Shown here piece by piece: positions 16,324-26,410 of a stretch of 64,000 bases of DNA. A program made the position numbers and the translations under genes. Within the stretch, counting starts at the first letter, position 1, and each line of letters opens with the position of its first letter. The notes under the pieces are model-generated. The model was given only the letters and a program-made list of their open reading frames with translations. It did not search any database and was not told where the DNA came from. Origin of the DNA: PALSA-911 sp963839645 (GTDB lineage Bacteria; Pseudomonadota; Alphaproteobacteria; Acetobacterales; Acetobacteraceae); NCBI GenBank assembly GCA_963839645.1, contig CAWIVZ010000001.1, positions 496,001-560,000 on the forward strand, in the 5' to 3' direction.

Positions 16324-17652
16324 TCACGGCCTTGAGTAGCTGACAATAACAGCAGATCTATCATCCGAGATATACGTCCCATATCGCCCAGTATTCGATC
16401 CATCACAATATTCCTTGTCCGAAATCCCAGTGCACCATTGAATTTTGTAGCCATCATAAGCGAGCTGATATCCGATAGATCGAATAGCGACCCCATATTT
16501 GGGGGCAACAATTCTAATTACGTCGATTCCATTTACTATGGATGCGTGCTTGGCCTCGTTAACGACGGCGGCTATAAAATTCCTCGGGCCTGCTCCGCGA
16601 TCGAGATCCGAAATGATGATAAGACCAAGCAAAATAGCAATTGCGATGCCGATCCGCTCCGGTAAATAAGAGACAAATGGATTGACCAAAAAAACGGCAA
16701 AGAATGGCCACCAAAAAAAGGTCCGACCCGGAATAGCAATCCCCGTATATGTGGATACCGCTAGGTCAAAGAATATGGCTGGGGAGACAGCCACAATGGT
16801 ATATATCAACAGTTTTCGATCAAATATTGCATGATAAATCGCACCGCATACCGCCAGAAAGGTGACTGCCTCAATGCTGATCAGGTGCCCAAGGTCACTT
16901 GCCGCGCCCATTGACAGGTTTTTTACCGCTGACCGCGCATCATTAGCAAAACTAGCCTGCCTCCACGCTTGGGGAGGCACATTCAATATCCCATAAGCGA
17001 AATAGTTTATCGCGTAAGATATTAATATAGACACGCCGAGGCCTAATATCAAAGCAGCACAAAGGCCAGAAAGCCTCATCAGACTTTTCTCCGGCTCCAT
17101 CGCCACAGCCAGCGCCAATAGCACGAAGCAGAAATGTGGATATACCTGCGATATGAGTACAACGAATATCCCCAGGGCAAGCAGTTTTTTCTTATAATCT
17201 TGGAGTGCGCGCATAACGTAGGCGCCTAATATCAGAAGCACTAGAGCAGGAAAATCGGACACCGGCCACCCAGATTGCATTACTATTGGCCGGCTCGTCA
17301 GCACTAGCATGGCAGATATGATGATTCCCGAAGCGGACTGTACTCGGGCATCCCGGATGAAATCTAACGTTACGGTCGAGAGTATCGTCCAGAATATCAG
17401 GTTCGATAGAATTGGCGTTAGCGTCTGCTTGTCGATTCGGAACCAAAGATATGCCAGCCAGCGCCCCTCATTTAGAACATTATAGGGAACGGATTCGACA
17501 TTCTTTCCAAGGATAAACGGCCAGTCGTCGTGTTGTATATTAGAAACAGAAATGACCTTGAAGTAACCAAGCATACCGAATATAAGAAATATGGCGGCCG
17601 TTTTGTACAAAGTCGGCACGTTCAAATTGGCAAAAAAAAGGTGGCGCCTCAT
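16324..17652 (-). CDS. GtrII-like polytopic membrane glycosyltransferase
   Basis: A 442-aa integral membrane protein with about 10-11 hydrophobic segments. The N-terminus contains HDDWPFILG and NEGRWLAYLWF, resembling the acidic pair and G-R-W/P region of GtrII-type glucosyltransferases that modify O-antigen from a lipid-linked glucose donor. The C-terminal about 90 residues are soluble. It is much more AT-rich than the flanking genes and uses codons such as ATA, which are rare elsewhere in the window, so horizontal acquisition is likely. GtrA/GtrB partners are not adjacent. Other GT-C or oligosaccharide-handling functions remain possible. Confidence 0.6.
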   Translation of the reverse strand: MRRHLFFANLNVPTLYKTAAIFLIFGMLGYFKVISVSNIQHDDWPFILGKNVESVPYNVLNEGRWLAYLWFRIDKQTLTPILSNLIFWTILSTVTLDFIRDARVQSASGIIISAMLVLTSRPIVMQSGWPVSDFPALVLLILGAYVMRALQDYKKKLLALGIFVVLISQVYPHFCFVLLALAVAMEPEKSLMRLSGLCAALILGLGVSILISYAINYFAYGILNVPPQAWRQASFANDARSAVKNLSMGAASDLGHLISIEAVTFLAVCGAIYHAIFDRKLLIYTIVAVSPAIFFDLAVSTYTGIAIPGRTFFWWPFFAVFLVNPFVSYLPERIGIAIAILLGLIIISDLDRGAGPRNFIAAVVNEAKHASIVNGIDVIRIVAPKYGVAIRSIGYQLAYDGYKIQWCTGISDKEYCDGSNTGRYGTYISDDRSAVIVSYSRP

Positions 17653-17687
17653 ACAAATAATCCGTTTTCAGCCGGTATTCCCCCGAT

Positions 17688-18051
17688 GGCCAACCCATCC
17701 GGCATCTGATTGGTACGATAACCGCCCCTCATGGCGTTCCGCAACGGTGATGGCGCCAGGGCGGCGCCGGAAGCCTCGCCGCCTCGGTGACAATGGCGGT
17801 TAAGCCAGAACAAGGTCCGCCCGTCTGCGTCGGGACGGACCTTTCCCGAGAGGCCACGCTCGACGATTACGGCATGCCAGCCCGCCGTATTCACGGCATA
17901 GCTGGGATTCAGTTGGCGGGTGTCTTGCAAGGGTTTGTTTTTGTTTACGGACTGGGTGGCGAGACCGATGCGTTCAACCCTGGCGCTATCACCGTTGCGG
18001 AACGCCATGAGGGGCGGTTATCGTACCAGTCAGGTGCCGGTTGGGTTGGCC
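17688..18051. repeat. 74-bp inverted repeats enclosing 216 bp
   Basis: Positions 17688-17761 and 17978-18051 are inverted complements, matching at 70 of 74 positions, with a core TGGTACGATAACCGCCCCTC. The arms face inwards around 216 bp with no recognised gene. Both arms read ATGGCGTTCCGCAACGGTGA towards the centre, as if the 5' end of one gene were duplicated head-to-head. The element lies in the 780-nt gap between a GtrII-like gene and a glycosyltransferase gene. It may be a decayed mobile element or an invertible segment. No recombinase gene is nearby. Confidence 0.85.
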
Positions 18052-18431
18052 TTTGGGAAATGTCGGGTCGAAGAGAAATTCACATGTAGACGTTGAGACG
18101 GGGGCACGACACCACTGGACCACTACGGGGGTCCGCCTCGATCACTTGAGAATCTTCCTCGATGCGTTCGCTCACCGCTTCAGCCACGCCCCACAACACC
18201 GCACTCTGGACGGCAGCGCACCAGCCGGGTATCTCCAAACCTTCAGCGGGCGCCGCGTCTTATGTGTCTTGAGCCTGGCCAGGATCGTACCATGACCCCA
18301 CGAAGCCCTAATGACCGACCCGGAAGGCCACCTGGCTCTAAAATGCCCAACCATGAACCCGAAATGCGCGGCAATCTGGGGAATACCGGCTTGATCGGTT
18401 GAAAGCTCTCTGGAAAAATATTGAGTAGATA

Positions 18432-19460
18432 ATGACCAAAACAAGGCTCACCGTTGCTATGTGGCCGCACCGTAGCAATTTTGATCTCAATCCGTATACG
18501 GCCCTGCTCGCCTTGGGCCTGGAACGGCGTAACGTCGAGGTCATAGAGTTCGGTTGGGATCGACGAAGCTTTGGGGCGGATATCGTACATTTCCACTGGC
18601 CCAATGAATTCTTCAACTTGCCAAGAATGCGTCTCCGAATTCGAGTATGGAAAGAACTGCTTTGGCTCGCGGCGTTCAGGGCCAAGGGAGGACATTTGGT
18701 ATGGACGGTTCACAATGTGTGGCCACACGATCGACCGAAGCAATATTCACTCCAGCTTCGGGCCTTCCTAAGATTGGTCGATGGTGTCATATTCTTAAAT
18801 CATACATCCAGGGATGCAGCGTCCACAGAACACAGGGCACTAGTCGGTAAGAATTGTACCATTACTCCTCTAATAACGAATGACGATTTGTTTTCCATTC
18901 CGGCGAATAATAAGGAATATACACACGACCGGTCCGTGAATCTGGGGTTTTTTGGCCTTATCCGGCCATATAAGCAATTGGATCGCCTAATTCACTGCAT
19001 GAAGGAGATTTCCGCGGCCGAAGCATCCCTAGCCATCTCCGGCGCGAGCTTTGGCTACCCGCATATTGAGCGGCAGCTCAAGGACATCGCGCTGGATGCG
19101 TCAAACATCAAATTGTCTTTCTCTTACCTTACGCATGCCCAATTGGAGCAGTTTGCTGACGAGTGCGATGCGGTAATCCTTCCATACCGGAATATTCTCA
19201 ATAGCGGAGCGGCTATATTCGCGCTGTCAAGGCTGCGGCCGGTCATGGTTCCTGACCTTGGGGGTATGTTGGAGCTTAAGCGAACCGTGGGTGACGATTG
19301 GGTCTTTTGTTATTCCGGCGAGCTGACATCTGGGAAAATTCGCGAGTTCCTAACCTGGCTAAGGGTAACGCCGCGGCGTTCTCCACCCGATATGTCATCA
19401 TTTAGCCCTGAGACCGTCGCCGCCACGACGGCGCAGTTTTACAATTCATTGTCAGCTTAG
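18432..19460 (+). CDS. Glycosyltransferase, GT-B fold (GT4-like)
   Basis: A 342-aa glycosyltransferase. The N-terminal half has the short Rossmann pattern of surface-glycan GT-B enzymes (GADIVHFHWPNEFF and HLVWTVHNVWPHD). The C-terminal half has LGFFGLIRPYKQLDRLI, SFSYLTHAQLEQFADECDAVILPYR and the nucleotide-sugar region. The classical EX7E motif is not clear. The gene lies in the AT-richer glycan island, directly after the inverted-repeat element, and is the first of four plus-strand sugar-transfer genes. Donor and acceptor are unknown. Confidence 0.75.
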   Translation: MTKTRLTVAMWPHRSNFDLNPYTALLALGLERRNVEVIEFGWDRRSFGADIVHFHWPNEFFNLPRMRLRIRVWKELLWLAAFRAKGGHLVWTVHNVWPHDRPKQYSLQLRAFLRLVDGVIFLNHTSRDAASTEHRALVGKNCTITPLITNDDLFSIPANNKEYTHDRSVNLGFFGLIRPYKQLDRLIHCMKEISAAEASLAISGASFGYPHIERQLKDIALDASNIKLSFSYLTHAQLEQFADECDAVILPYRNILNSGAAIFALSRLRPVMVPDLGGMLELKRTVGDDWVFCYSGELTSGKIREFLTWLRVTPRRSPPDMSSFSPETVAATTAQFYNSLSA

Positions 19461-19594
19461 AGCTGTCCGAGGTTTCGCCGATCCGAACCGATGTGCCCTA
19501 ACTCCTTATCACGAGCGAGAGCGAAAATCACTGTCACGCTACTTATAACGGCCCAACCAACGCATGCTTTGACCCATAGCAGAGAGATGGCCTG

Positions 19595-21158
19595 TTGAGG
19601 GAACGCAATAGCCACGAAGATGAGGCAGCCTTTCGGGCCTTCGTGATATCGAACCTGGATCCCGAAAGGTATCTGCGGCTTTACGGAGACGTAGCGGCGG
19701 CCGGAATGGATCCGGTCGAGCATTGGCTCAACCATGGTCTCTATCAAGGCCGATCGATGCAAAGCGGAGCCCTTGTTCTTAGCAGTAAGTCACCGCATCA
19801 GGCGCTTGGCCCCACTTGGCGTCGCTTCGTTTGGCGCGGCGAATTCATCGCCGTCCGTTTCATGCCGCTTTCGCCGTCCTTGCGGAGACAGATTCTCGAT
19901 CAGGCGCGTCGTGAGCCGTCGGTGCTGCCTCCGAAAACTTTGACCATCGACCGCCTGCCCTATGCCTATCGGCCAGAACTCCTGAATCGCGATGGTTTGG
20001 ACGTGGCCTCTATCCTCGCGGCCGTAAAGGCAAGGCCAAAATCGGTGGTCATCGTCCCCGATCTCCGGGTTGGCGGAGCCTCAAAATATGCCGCCGATTT
20101 GACAGATGCCATCCGCATGGAAGGTGGGGGGCCGGTTCTGGTCCTGGTCACGGACCAGACGGCTGAACAGGCGGGAGGTTGGGAAGCGTTTTCGATCCTT
20201 TCGCCGTTCAGGGCAATAAACCTGGCCTTCTGGCGCGACATCTGCGGGCGCAGTCACTCCAATGCCAGATTGTTCGCGATCCTTTTAAATTTCCTGCGTC
20301 CTAGGAGCGTCATCGTCACAGACAGCGGTCTCGGGCTGGAGGCAGTGGCTGTATATGGCAAGGGTCTGGCCCAATCTGCACGGCTCTACTGCACTGCCCT
20401 GGGATCAGACGCGAGTGAAGTGGCCGCTGTGACCGCGAAGTTCATCCGGGACACGCTGCCAGTTGCGCTGGCGCTGACCGACAATGAGGCAATGGCGGCA
20501 AAACTCAGGAACCTGTACGGCCAGCTGCCCGGGCCAGGCATCGCGGTCCTGCCGTCAAGGCTCCTCCCTGCTGCGGACGAGGTTTTCGCGGCCAGGCTCG
20601 CCTCTCGACGGCGCCGTGCCCGATCTGCGGCCAGGCCATGCTCGATGGGCGTGGGTCTCGCGCTGCGAGCCTCTGAAGGGGAGCGCAATTCTAGCCATTT
20701 TGGCCACCCTGCGTCCGCAGGATCAGTTCGAGATCTACGGACCCTGCGACGCAGGGCTGGAGAACCTCGGTTTAGCGTTGCCCAACGTCGTCCATCACGG
20801 ACCTGTGCATGACGTTGCCTCCTTGGACCTCGCTGACTATGATGGTTTTGTGTTCATGAGCCTTTTCGAAGGGATGCCAAACGTCGTGCTGGAAATGAGC
20901 CAGCACGCGATCCCAATGGTGCTGGCCGATGTCGGCGATCTCAGAACGACCTTTGGCAATTCCGCCGCACTGTTTGTCCGGCACGGTCTTAACGTGAATG
21001 ACACCGCCGCGAACTTCGACTTCGCTCTTGATCGGCTTGCCTTAATGGGTGTCGACGATATTGCGACGATGGCTATTACCGCACGCAATCAAGCGCTGGT
21101 CCACCATGCACCGGCGGTACACGCGTGTGCCGTCGCCCAACTGTTCCATTCTGCTTGA
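19595..21158 (+). CDS. Glycosyltransferase with N-terminal DPERYLRLYGDV module (frame broken)
   Basis: The gene reads from a TTG at 19595 (AGAGAGA just upstream) to about 20600, then continues in another frame to the stop at 21158, giving about 520 residues. The N-terminal module DPERYLRLYGDV with HWLNHGLYQGR is a small repeat also seen at the C-terminus of the protein encoded at 22060. The middle has VVIVPDLRVGGASKYAADL, and the second part has the GT4 nucleotide-sugar block FMSLFEGMPNVVLEMSQHAIPMVLADVGDLR. One base slip near 20595-20610 separates the parts. Given many similar slips in this window, sequence error is as likely as a pseudogene. Confidence 0.65.
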
Positions 21159-22088
21159 GCGACTCTCCTGACATCACCGTGACGGCGGTCTTTCACCGGG
21201 AAGGTGCACTGGCGTTGCCAGCGCTGGCTTCGATGCGGGACATGGTCGAGGCGGCCCGCGCCGCAGGGCTGAATGTTGAAGCCCGGGCAGGTACTCGACC
21301 GACCGGACGATTTAACAAGACATCTCATAGCGAACCATGGAGCCTGGCTGTGTGGCATCGAGGAGATTTCAGTCGGCGATCTCGGTCTCGCGCGGAATGC
21401 AGGCGTTCGCGCGGCACGCGGCGAATTCGTCGCCTTTCTCGACGGCGATGATCTCTGGGGCGCCGACTGGCTGCACCTCGCCCATTCGGCTGCACAGGAT
21501 GCAGATGAAGCGATCTGGCACCCGGAATGCCTATATCATTTTTGCGATTTCGGCGTGCGGAACTACTACGTGCCAATCATTTCGGTAATGGGCGGAAGCG
21601 ACGCCCCCGAGTTCGATCGCGACGTCAAATTCTTTGGCAATTTATGGAGTGCGAACGCCTTCGCGCGTCGTGCGGTCCATTTGCGCCATCCTTATCGAGC
21701 GGTCGACAGGGACAGAGGCTTCGGGGTCGAGGATTGGTCCTGGAATATCGAGACGCTCTTTGCCGGCATTCCGCATCGCATCGTTCGCGACACCGTACAC
21801 CTCATCCGGACCAAGGAGACCGGGTCGCTCCATAGGCAGAATGTTGGCGATGGGCTACTTCCGTATCTGCCGGCGGATGCTTGGCCAAGGTTGGGCGAGG
21901 AAAGGAGTGGAGCGCTCTTGAGGCATTCCAGTATCGAAGGCAGTTCGGCGGCCACACCGCGTGGCACGGAATCCACTCTCATGTCGCATGACCCGATCGT
22001 TCCTCCTCCCGACAGCGCTCAACGCCTGGACCGCAAGGCCGTACAGTCCGAGTCCGAGCATGAGCGCGACCTCGAATTCGCTGCTTGA
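21155..22088 (+). CDS. Family 2 glycosyltransferase (frame broken)
   Basis: GT2 (GT-A fold) enzyme. The beginning SPDITVTAVFHREG is read in one frame from a probable TTG overlapping the previous stop. From about 21285 the other frame gives DRPDDLTRHLIAN, then GLARNAGVRAARGEF and the metal-binding FLDGDDLW. Later segments (WSANAFARRAV, GFGVEDWSWNIETLF, HLIRTKETGSLH) fit a family 2 enzyme that checks a polymer end. A single base slip near 21285-21295 is needed to join the parts. The last 29 nt overlap the chosen start of the FkbM-GT4 gene. Confidence 0.65.
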
Positions 22089-24717
22089 GGTGCGTCCGCT
22101 GGGTCGTGATCTTGCGATGCATGTGACGCCAAGGCATCAATTCCATCATCTGGTTCGGGACCAGGAACGATTTACCACGGACCTGATTTGCCGCATTTCG
22201 CGCCGCGCCGGTCTGTTTGTCGATGTTGGCGCCCATTGCGGCTTCTTCTCGCTGATCGCGGCATCTTCCAATTCCGCGCTCGACGTGATCGCGGTGGAAC
22301 CCACTCCTGACACCTTCGCCGTGCTCGAGCGGAACCTTGCCACGCTCACGACGGACAAGGTCACATCTTACCAAACTGCGATCTCGGACGTGGTCGGCAC
22401 GAAGAGCTTCGGAATTTCGCAGAAGCCTGAAAATTGCGGCTTCTATTTTCGCCCGGAAGCCCCACCGCTCCGCTGGATTGACGTGCCGACCAAGAGCCTC
22501 GACGCCTTGCTCTTGGACCGCAGGCCGTGCCCGCTGGTGATCAAGATCGACACTCAAGGGCATGAGCTTGCGGTCGTCAAAGGCATGTCGGAAACGCTGC
22601 GGCGTTTCAACGAGATCAGTTTGATCGTGAAATTCAATCCAGTGATGCTGCGGGCGGGCGGCAATCAGCCTGCGGCGCTACTTGAGGAACTCGACCGACT
22701 TGGGTTCGAGACGTTCATGATTGACGATCGAGCCCGCCAAACTTTCCGGCTCCGCCCATCGGGCGATTGGGAGAGGCTTCTCGGTGAGGCGCACAGCGCA
22801 GATCTCTACTGCGTCAGGAAGGATCGCGCCCTCAGTCTTTGTTTCTTCGCACATACCGCCGAACTCGGCGGTGCGGAACGCACTCTGCTTGGTCTTATAG
22901 AGGAACTCATAACCAATCACGGAGCCATCTGTTGTGTCGTTGTGCCCGGACAGGGGGCCTTCGCGCAAGCACTGGAACGTGTCGGGGCAAGCTGCATCAT
23001 CGCCCAATACCAGTGGTGGTGCGCCCAGGAACAACTGACCGGGAACGAAAGGGGGCAGCGAATAAGGCAAGGGATCGAATCGGTATTCGCCGATATCGTC
23101 CCGCAGATAAAGAAGATAGATCCAGACTGCATCTGGACCATGACGATGGTTATTCCATGGGGAGCGATGATCGCCGGCATACTGGCGAAGCCTCATGTCT
23201 GGTCCGTGCACGAATATGGGGAGAAGGATCACGACTTAAAATTCTTCTGGCCCTTGGACCAGATCAGCGCCGATATCGTGGCAAGTTCATCCCTTGTATA
23301 CGTCGTCAGCAAAGGTATCGTGGCCGCGCTGTTCCCGACCAGCCCCGCGGATCGGCTTCGCCCATTCCCCTACTCCATAGCGGTTCCACCGGCGAGTGAC
23401 GGTGACAGCGAATTGGAGTTTTTCAAGGAGAGCAAATCCATCAAGTTGGGCGTGTTCGCCTCTCTGCATCCTGCCAAGGGCCAAGAGGATGCCGTTCTGG
23501 CGCTGGCCCAACTGGTAGCCCGAGGCCACAATGTCGAGTTGCTGCTGGCGGGATTAACCGCAGACCAAAGCTATCGGGAGAGACTCGTGGCGCTCGGTAG
23601 AAAGTTGAAGGTCGCCGAGCGTATCCATTTTTCAGGCTTCCTGGACGACCCTTATCGAGCCATGCGGTCCTGCGACATCATTGTCGTCTGTTCGCGAAAT
23701 GAAGCGTTTGGGCGGGTCGCCGTGGAGGCGATGTTGCTGAAAAAGGCTGTCGTTTATGCGGCTGCCGGGGGTTTATTGGAGTCGATGATCGATGGTCAGA
23801 CAGGTCTATCCTATCCCCCCGCTGATATCGAAAGTCTGGTCGCCGGACTGGAAGAACTGATAGGCAACCCCGAGCGCCGCACGGCCATCGGAGAATTTGC
23901 GCGCCGTCATGCAATCGCGAGGTTCGGGCGAGGTGCCGGAGGTAGAGAGATATTCGGCACCCTGCTTGAGTTGCGGTCGCAAGCAGCCCCGAAGGTACTC
24001 GCGCCGGGTCTGCTCGAGGATAACGTCTTCAGCACAATGGCGGATAGTATAACGGAGCTTCGCCGCACGACTGTCGAACGAAGCGAACTCCGGATCGAAC
24101 TTCACCGCACGACTGTCGAGCGAGAGGAGCTCCGGGCAGAACTGAGCCGTGTGAGCGCAGAACTGAGCCGTGTGAGCGAGGCACGCGATCATTGGCGAGC
24201 GGACGCTGGGGAACTGCGGACTTCGCGTGAAGAGGTTCGGGCGCGGCTAAAGGAAACGCAGGCAGAGTTGAGGCAATGGCAAGATCAGGGCCGGGCGTTG
24301 AACAACCTTGCCACCTATGCATCGGAACGGTATGCGGCGGCGAACCTCGCCGGGCTAGCGAAGCCAGTGGGCTTTGGTGTGCGGCTGTTCAGGAGAGTGA
24401 GATCAAAGCTGCGTCTGCCTTCCTCCGTGCCTTCGCGCGCCTATTACGCGGTTCGCAACTCGATCTTTTTTGATGCAGCGTTTTACTCGAATGAATATCC
24501 CGATGTCGAGGCTACCGGAACCGATCCGGTACTTCACTACATTCTCCATGGTGGTTTCGAAGGACGAAATCCTGGCCCTTACTTTTCATCAAGCAAATAT
24601 CTCGATGAAAATCCTGATGTTGTAGCAGCGGGCGTGAACCCGCTTGTCCATTACGAACTGAACGGTCGCAGGGAAAGGCGCGCTCTTCCGCTCATGGACC
24701 TCTCTTCATCCACATAA
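22060..24717 (+). CDS. FkbM methyltransferase-GT4 glycosyltransferase fusion protein
   Basis: A multidomain protein of about 885 aa (start MSATSNSLLEVRPLG at 22060; the same frame is open further upstream). Residues about 30-250 form an FkbM-type SAM methyltransferase (LFVDVGAHCGFFSLIAA, VIAVEPTPDTFAVLERNL, VIKIDTQGHELAVVKGM). About 255-655 is a GT4 glycosyltransferase (ELGGAERTLLGLI, SGFLDDPYRAMRSCDIIVV, RNEAFGRVAVEAMLLKKAV). A heptad-rich stretch at about 670-765 repeats ELRRTTVERSEL-like units. The C-terminus has two copies of the module Y-x3-YPDV/NPDV ... HYxxxGxxEGR. The protein probably transfers and methylates a sugar on a surface glycan. Confidence 0.8.
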   Translation: MSATSNSLLEVRPLGRDLAMHVTPRHQFHHLVRDQERFTTDLICRISRRAGLFVDVGAHCGFFSLIAASSNSALDVIAVEPTPDTFAVLERNLATLTTDKVTSYQTAISDVVGTKSFGISQKPENCGFYFRPEAPPLRWIDVPTKSLDALLLDRRPCPLVIKIDTQGHELAVVKGMSETLRRFNEISLIVKFNPVMLRAGGNQPAALLEELDRLGFETFMIDDRARQTFRLRPSGDWERLLGEAHSADLYCVRKDRALSLCFFAHTAELGGAERTLLGLIEELITNHGAICCVVVPGQGAFAQALERVGASCIIAQYQWWCAQEQLTGNERGQRIRQGIESVFADIVPQIKKIDPDCIWTMTMVIPWGAMIAGILAKPHVWSVHEYGEKDHDLKFFWPLDQISADIVASSSLVYVVSKGIVAALFPTSPADRLRPFPYSIAVPPASDGDSELEFFKESKSIKLGVFASLHPAKGQEDAVLALAQLVARGHNVELLLAGLTADQSYRERLVALGRKLKVAERIHFSGFLDDPYRAMRSCDIIVVCSRNEAFGRVAVEAMLLKKAVVYAAAGGLLESMIDGQTGLSYPPADIESLVAGLEELIGNPERRTAIGEFARRHAIARFGRGAGGREIFGTLLELRSQAAPKVLAPGLLEDNVFSTMADSITELRRTTVERSELRIELHRTTVEREELRAELSRVSAELSRVSEARDHWRADAGELRTSREEVRARLKETQAELRQWQDQGRALNNLATYASERYAAANLAGLAKPVGFGVRLFRRVRSKLRLPSSVPSRAYYAVRNSIFFDAAFYSNEYPDVEATGTDPVLHYILHGGFEGRNPGPYFSSSKYLDENPDVVAAGVNPLVHYELNGRRERRALPLMDLSSST

Positions 24718-24725
24718 AGGAACCA

Positions 24726-26345
24726 TCACTCCTTCCGCTCCAATCGGCAAATGCGTTCGTCAGTAAGCACGTTCGACACGATCGGAACGCACTCGCTTGT
24801 TCTCGCCAGCCGATAACGATCCAGCGATTTCTCTGCTGCGCCGGGAAACACGCCTGTCATTTCCATACCCCAGATCTGCCCTGGTGCGGTCCTGATCGCC
24901 TGATCAACCGCATTCATCAAGCCGAAGGTGACATCAGGGAACACGGGATTATGGATCAGGTTGTTATTAACGCCGACGAAGCGAACGGTGGCCGGCTCGA
25001 AGGCCGCGAGATAGGATGAGGGCGTGCCTGTCAGAAAGATAACCGTGCTGTTCGATGGCAGGATTGGCATCGACACTTTCAGGAATTCCGTATCGAAAGA
25101 CGTTCGCCTGTTCCAAGTGGGATAGACCGTTGTAACGAGCAACACGATACCTACTAGCCCGGCGGCTGCCATCCGCATTCCACCTACTGCTGCCCGGGCC
25201 GACAAAGTGGCCTGCAAGGCAGCAACGATCACGATCCCAGACACCACCTCCAGACCCGAGGCATAACGCAAAATCGAGAATTCCTTTAGCCACAGCCCAT
25301 ACGCACACAGCGTCCAGATCGCGCACCACACGGCGCCGTCGGATGGGCGACGATCAGCACTTCCAAGAAATCGGAATGCTAGCAGGAGAAACGAGGCTAT
25401 CAACGCCAGCGTAATTCGCCAATCTCGCACTTCCACTTCTGACACTACGGTAGATTTACGTAGCGCCCAATCGAGTGGATAAAATATCCACTGCCAAGCG
25501 GTACGAGGTAAAAACCTGTCATCGATGTAATTCCACGGGCCATAATCAGGAGAATGAAAGATGGCGTTGAAGAATGGGAATACTGGATTTCCGAATTTCA
25601 GATATAGCATTAGCCACCATGGACCACCGATGGCCGCTAACGCGAGGACGGAGCCGACGGAGAAAGCCCGCAATCGGCGGTAGCGAAGACTGGTGGTGCC
25701 GAACCCGGGCGCCAGCAGGGTCGCGGCGCCGAATGCAACAAGATAGGGGGCGGCGGTCAACTTGAGGCCAACAGCGCTCCCCGCAAGGAAGCCCGCGCCG
25801 GCAAGGCGCCGCCAGGAATAGCCGATCTGCCAGTCTTGCAGCACGAGCAAGGCTCCCCAGAACACCAGGGTGTTCAGAATACCCTCACTCATTGTGGTGC
25901 CGATCACTCCTACAGAAACAGCGCCGCCCCCACCGATAAACGCAGACACGACCGCCAGGCCGGTACGGGCCCTGCCAAATTGCGCGAGGACTGTCCGCGA
26001 GAGCAGGAAAGCGAGCCAGACCGCAACCGCTTGCGGGATCGCCCATACAAAGGTGAGGACACGAGGGAACCCATTCAGCACACGCCAGAACTGATAAAAA
26101 ATGGCGTCCATCAAAGGATGGATATACGTCTGAACCTGCGCCGGCGCGATGTCGTAGCCCACTGGCTTATTAAAGAGCGCCCACCCGTTATAGAAATGAT
26201 AGTTCAGAAGGTCATAGCTTCCGTCCGCTCCCAGCAGGATCGAAACCGTTCCAAGCACACTGATAGAGGTCAGCAGCACGATTATGGAGATTGTGTAATC
26301 GGTTCGGTTCACTGTGCTACAGGTCATCGGGCCGGTCGATCCCAT
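24726..26345 (-). CDS. Polytopic membrane protein, GT-C glycosyltransferase-like
   Basis: A 539-aa protein with 10-12 hydrophobic segments and a soluble C-terminal domain. The first loop contains GADGSYDLLNYHFYNGWAL and AQVQTYIHPLMDAIFY, an acidic and aromatic periplasmic loop of the type seen in GT-C enzymes that use polyprenyl-phosphate sugars. No family is certain; GT87-like is a guess. It is oriented against the other glycan genes and ends 9 nt from the stop of the FkbM-GT4 gene. Composition is intermediate between the island and the rest of the window. Confidence 0.5.
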   Translation of the reverse strand: MGSTGPMTCSTVNRTDYTISIIVLLTSISVLGTVSILLGADGSYDLLNYHFYNGWALFNKPVGYDIAPAQVQTYIHPLMDAIFYQFWRVLNGFPRVLTFVWAIPQAVAVWLAFLLSRTVLAQFGRARTGLAVVSAFIGGGGAVSVGVIGTTMSEGILNTLVFWGALLVLQDWQIGYSWRRLAGAGFLAGSAVGLKLTAAPYLVAFGAATLLAPGFGTTSLRYRRLRAFSVGSVLALAAIGGPWWLMLYLKFGNPVFPFFNAIFHSPDYGPWNYIDDRFLPRTAWQWIFYPLDWALRKSTVVSEVEVRDWRITLALIASFLLLAFRFLGSADRRPSDGAVWCAIWTLCAYGLWLKEFSILRYASGLEVVSGIVIVAALQATLSARAAVGGMRMAAAGLVGIVLLVTTVYPTWNRRTSFDTEFLKVSMPILPSNSTVIFLTGTPSSYLAAFEPATVRFVGVNNNLIHNPVFPDVTFGLMNAVDQAIRTAPGQIWGMEMTGVFPGAAEKSLDRYRLARTSECVPIVSNVLTDERICRLERKE

Positions 26346-26410
26346 AATCTTCGTTATTCAGCAGATACCCCAGCAGATTAAAGGTCAATCCTCGCACCAT
26401 TCCACTTCCT

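Noticed and set aside
17787..18089. A 100-residue plus-strand frame inside the 74-bp inverted-repeat element.
   Set aside because: It reads across one repeat arm, has no recognisable domain and no convincing ribosome-binding site.
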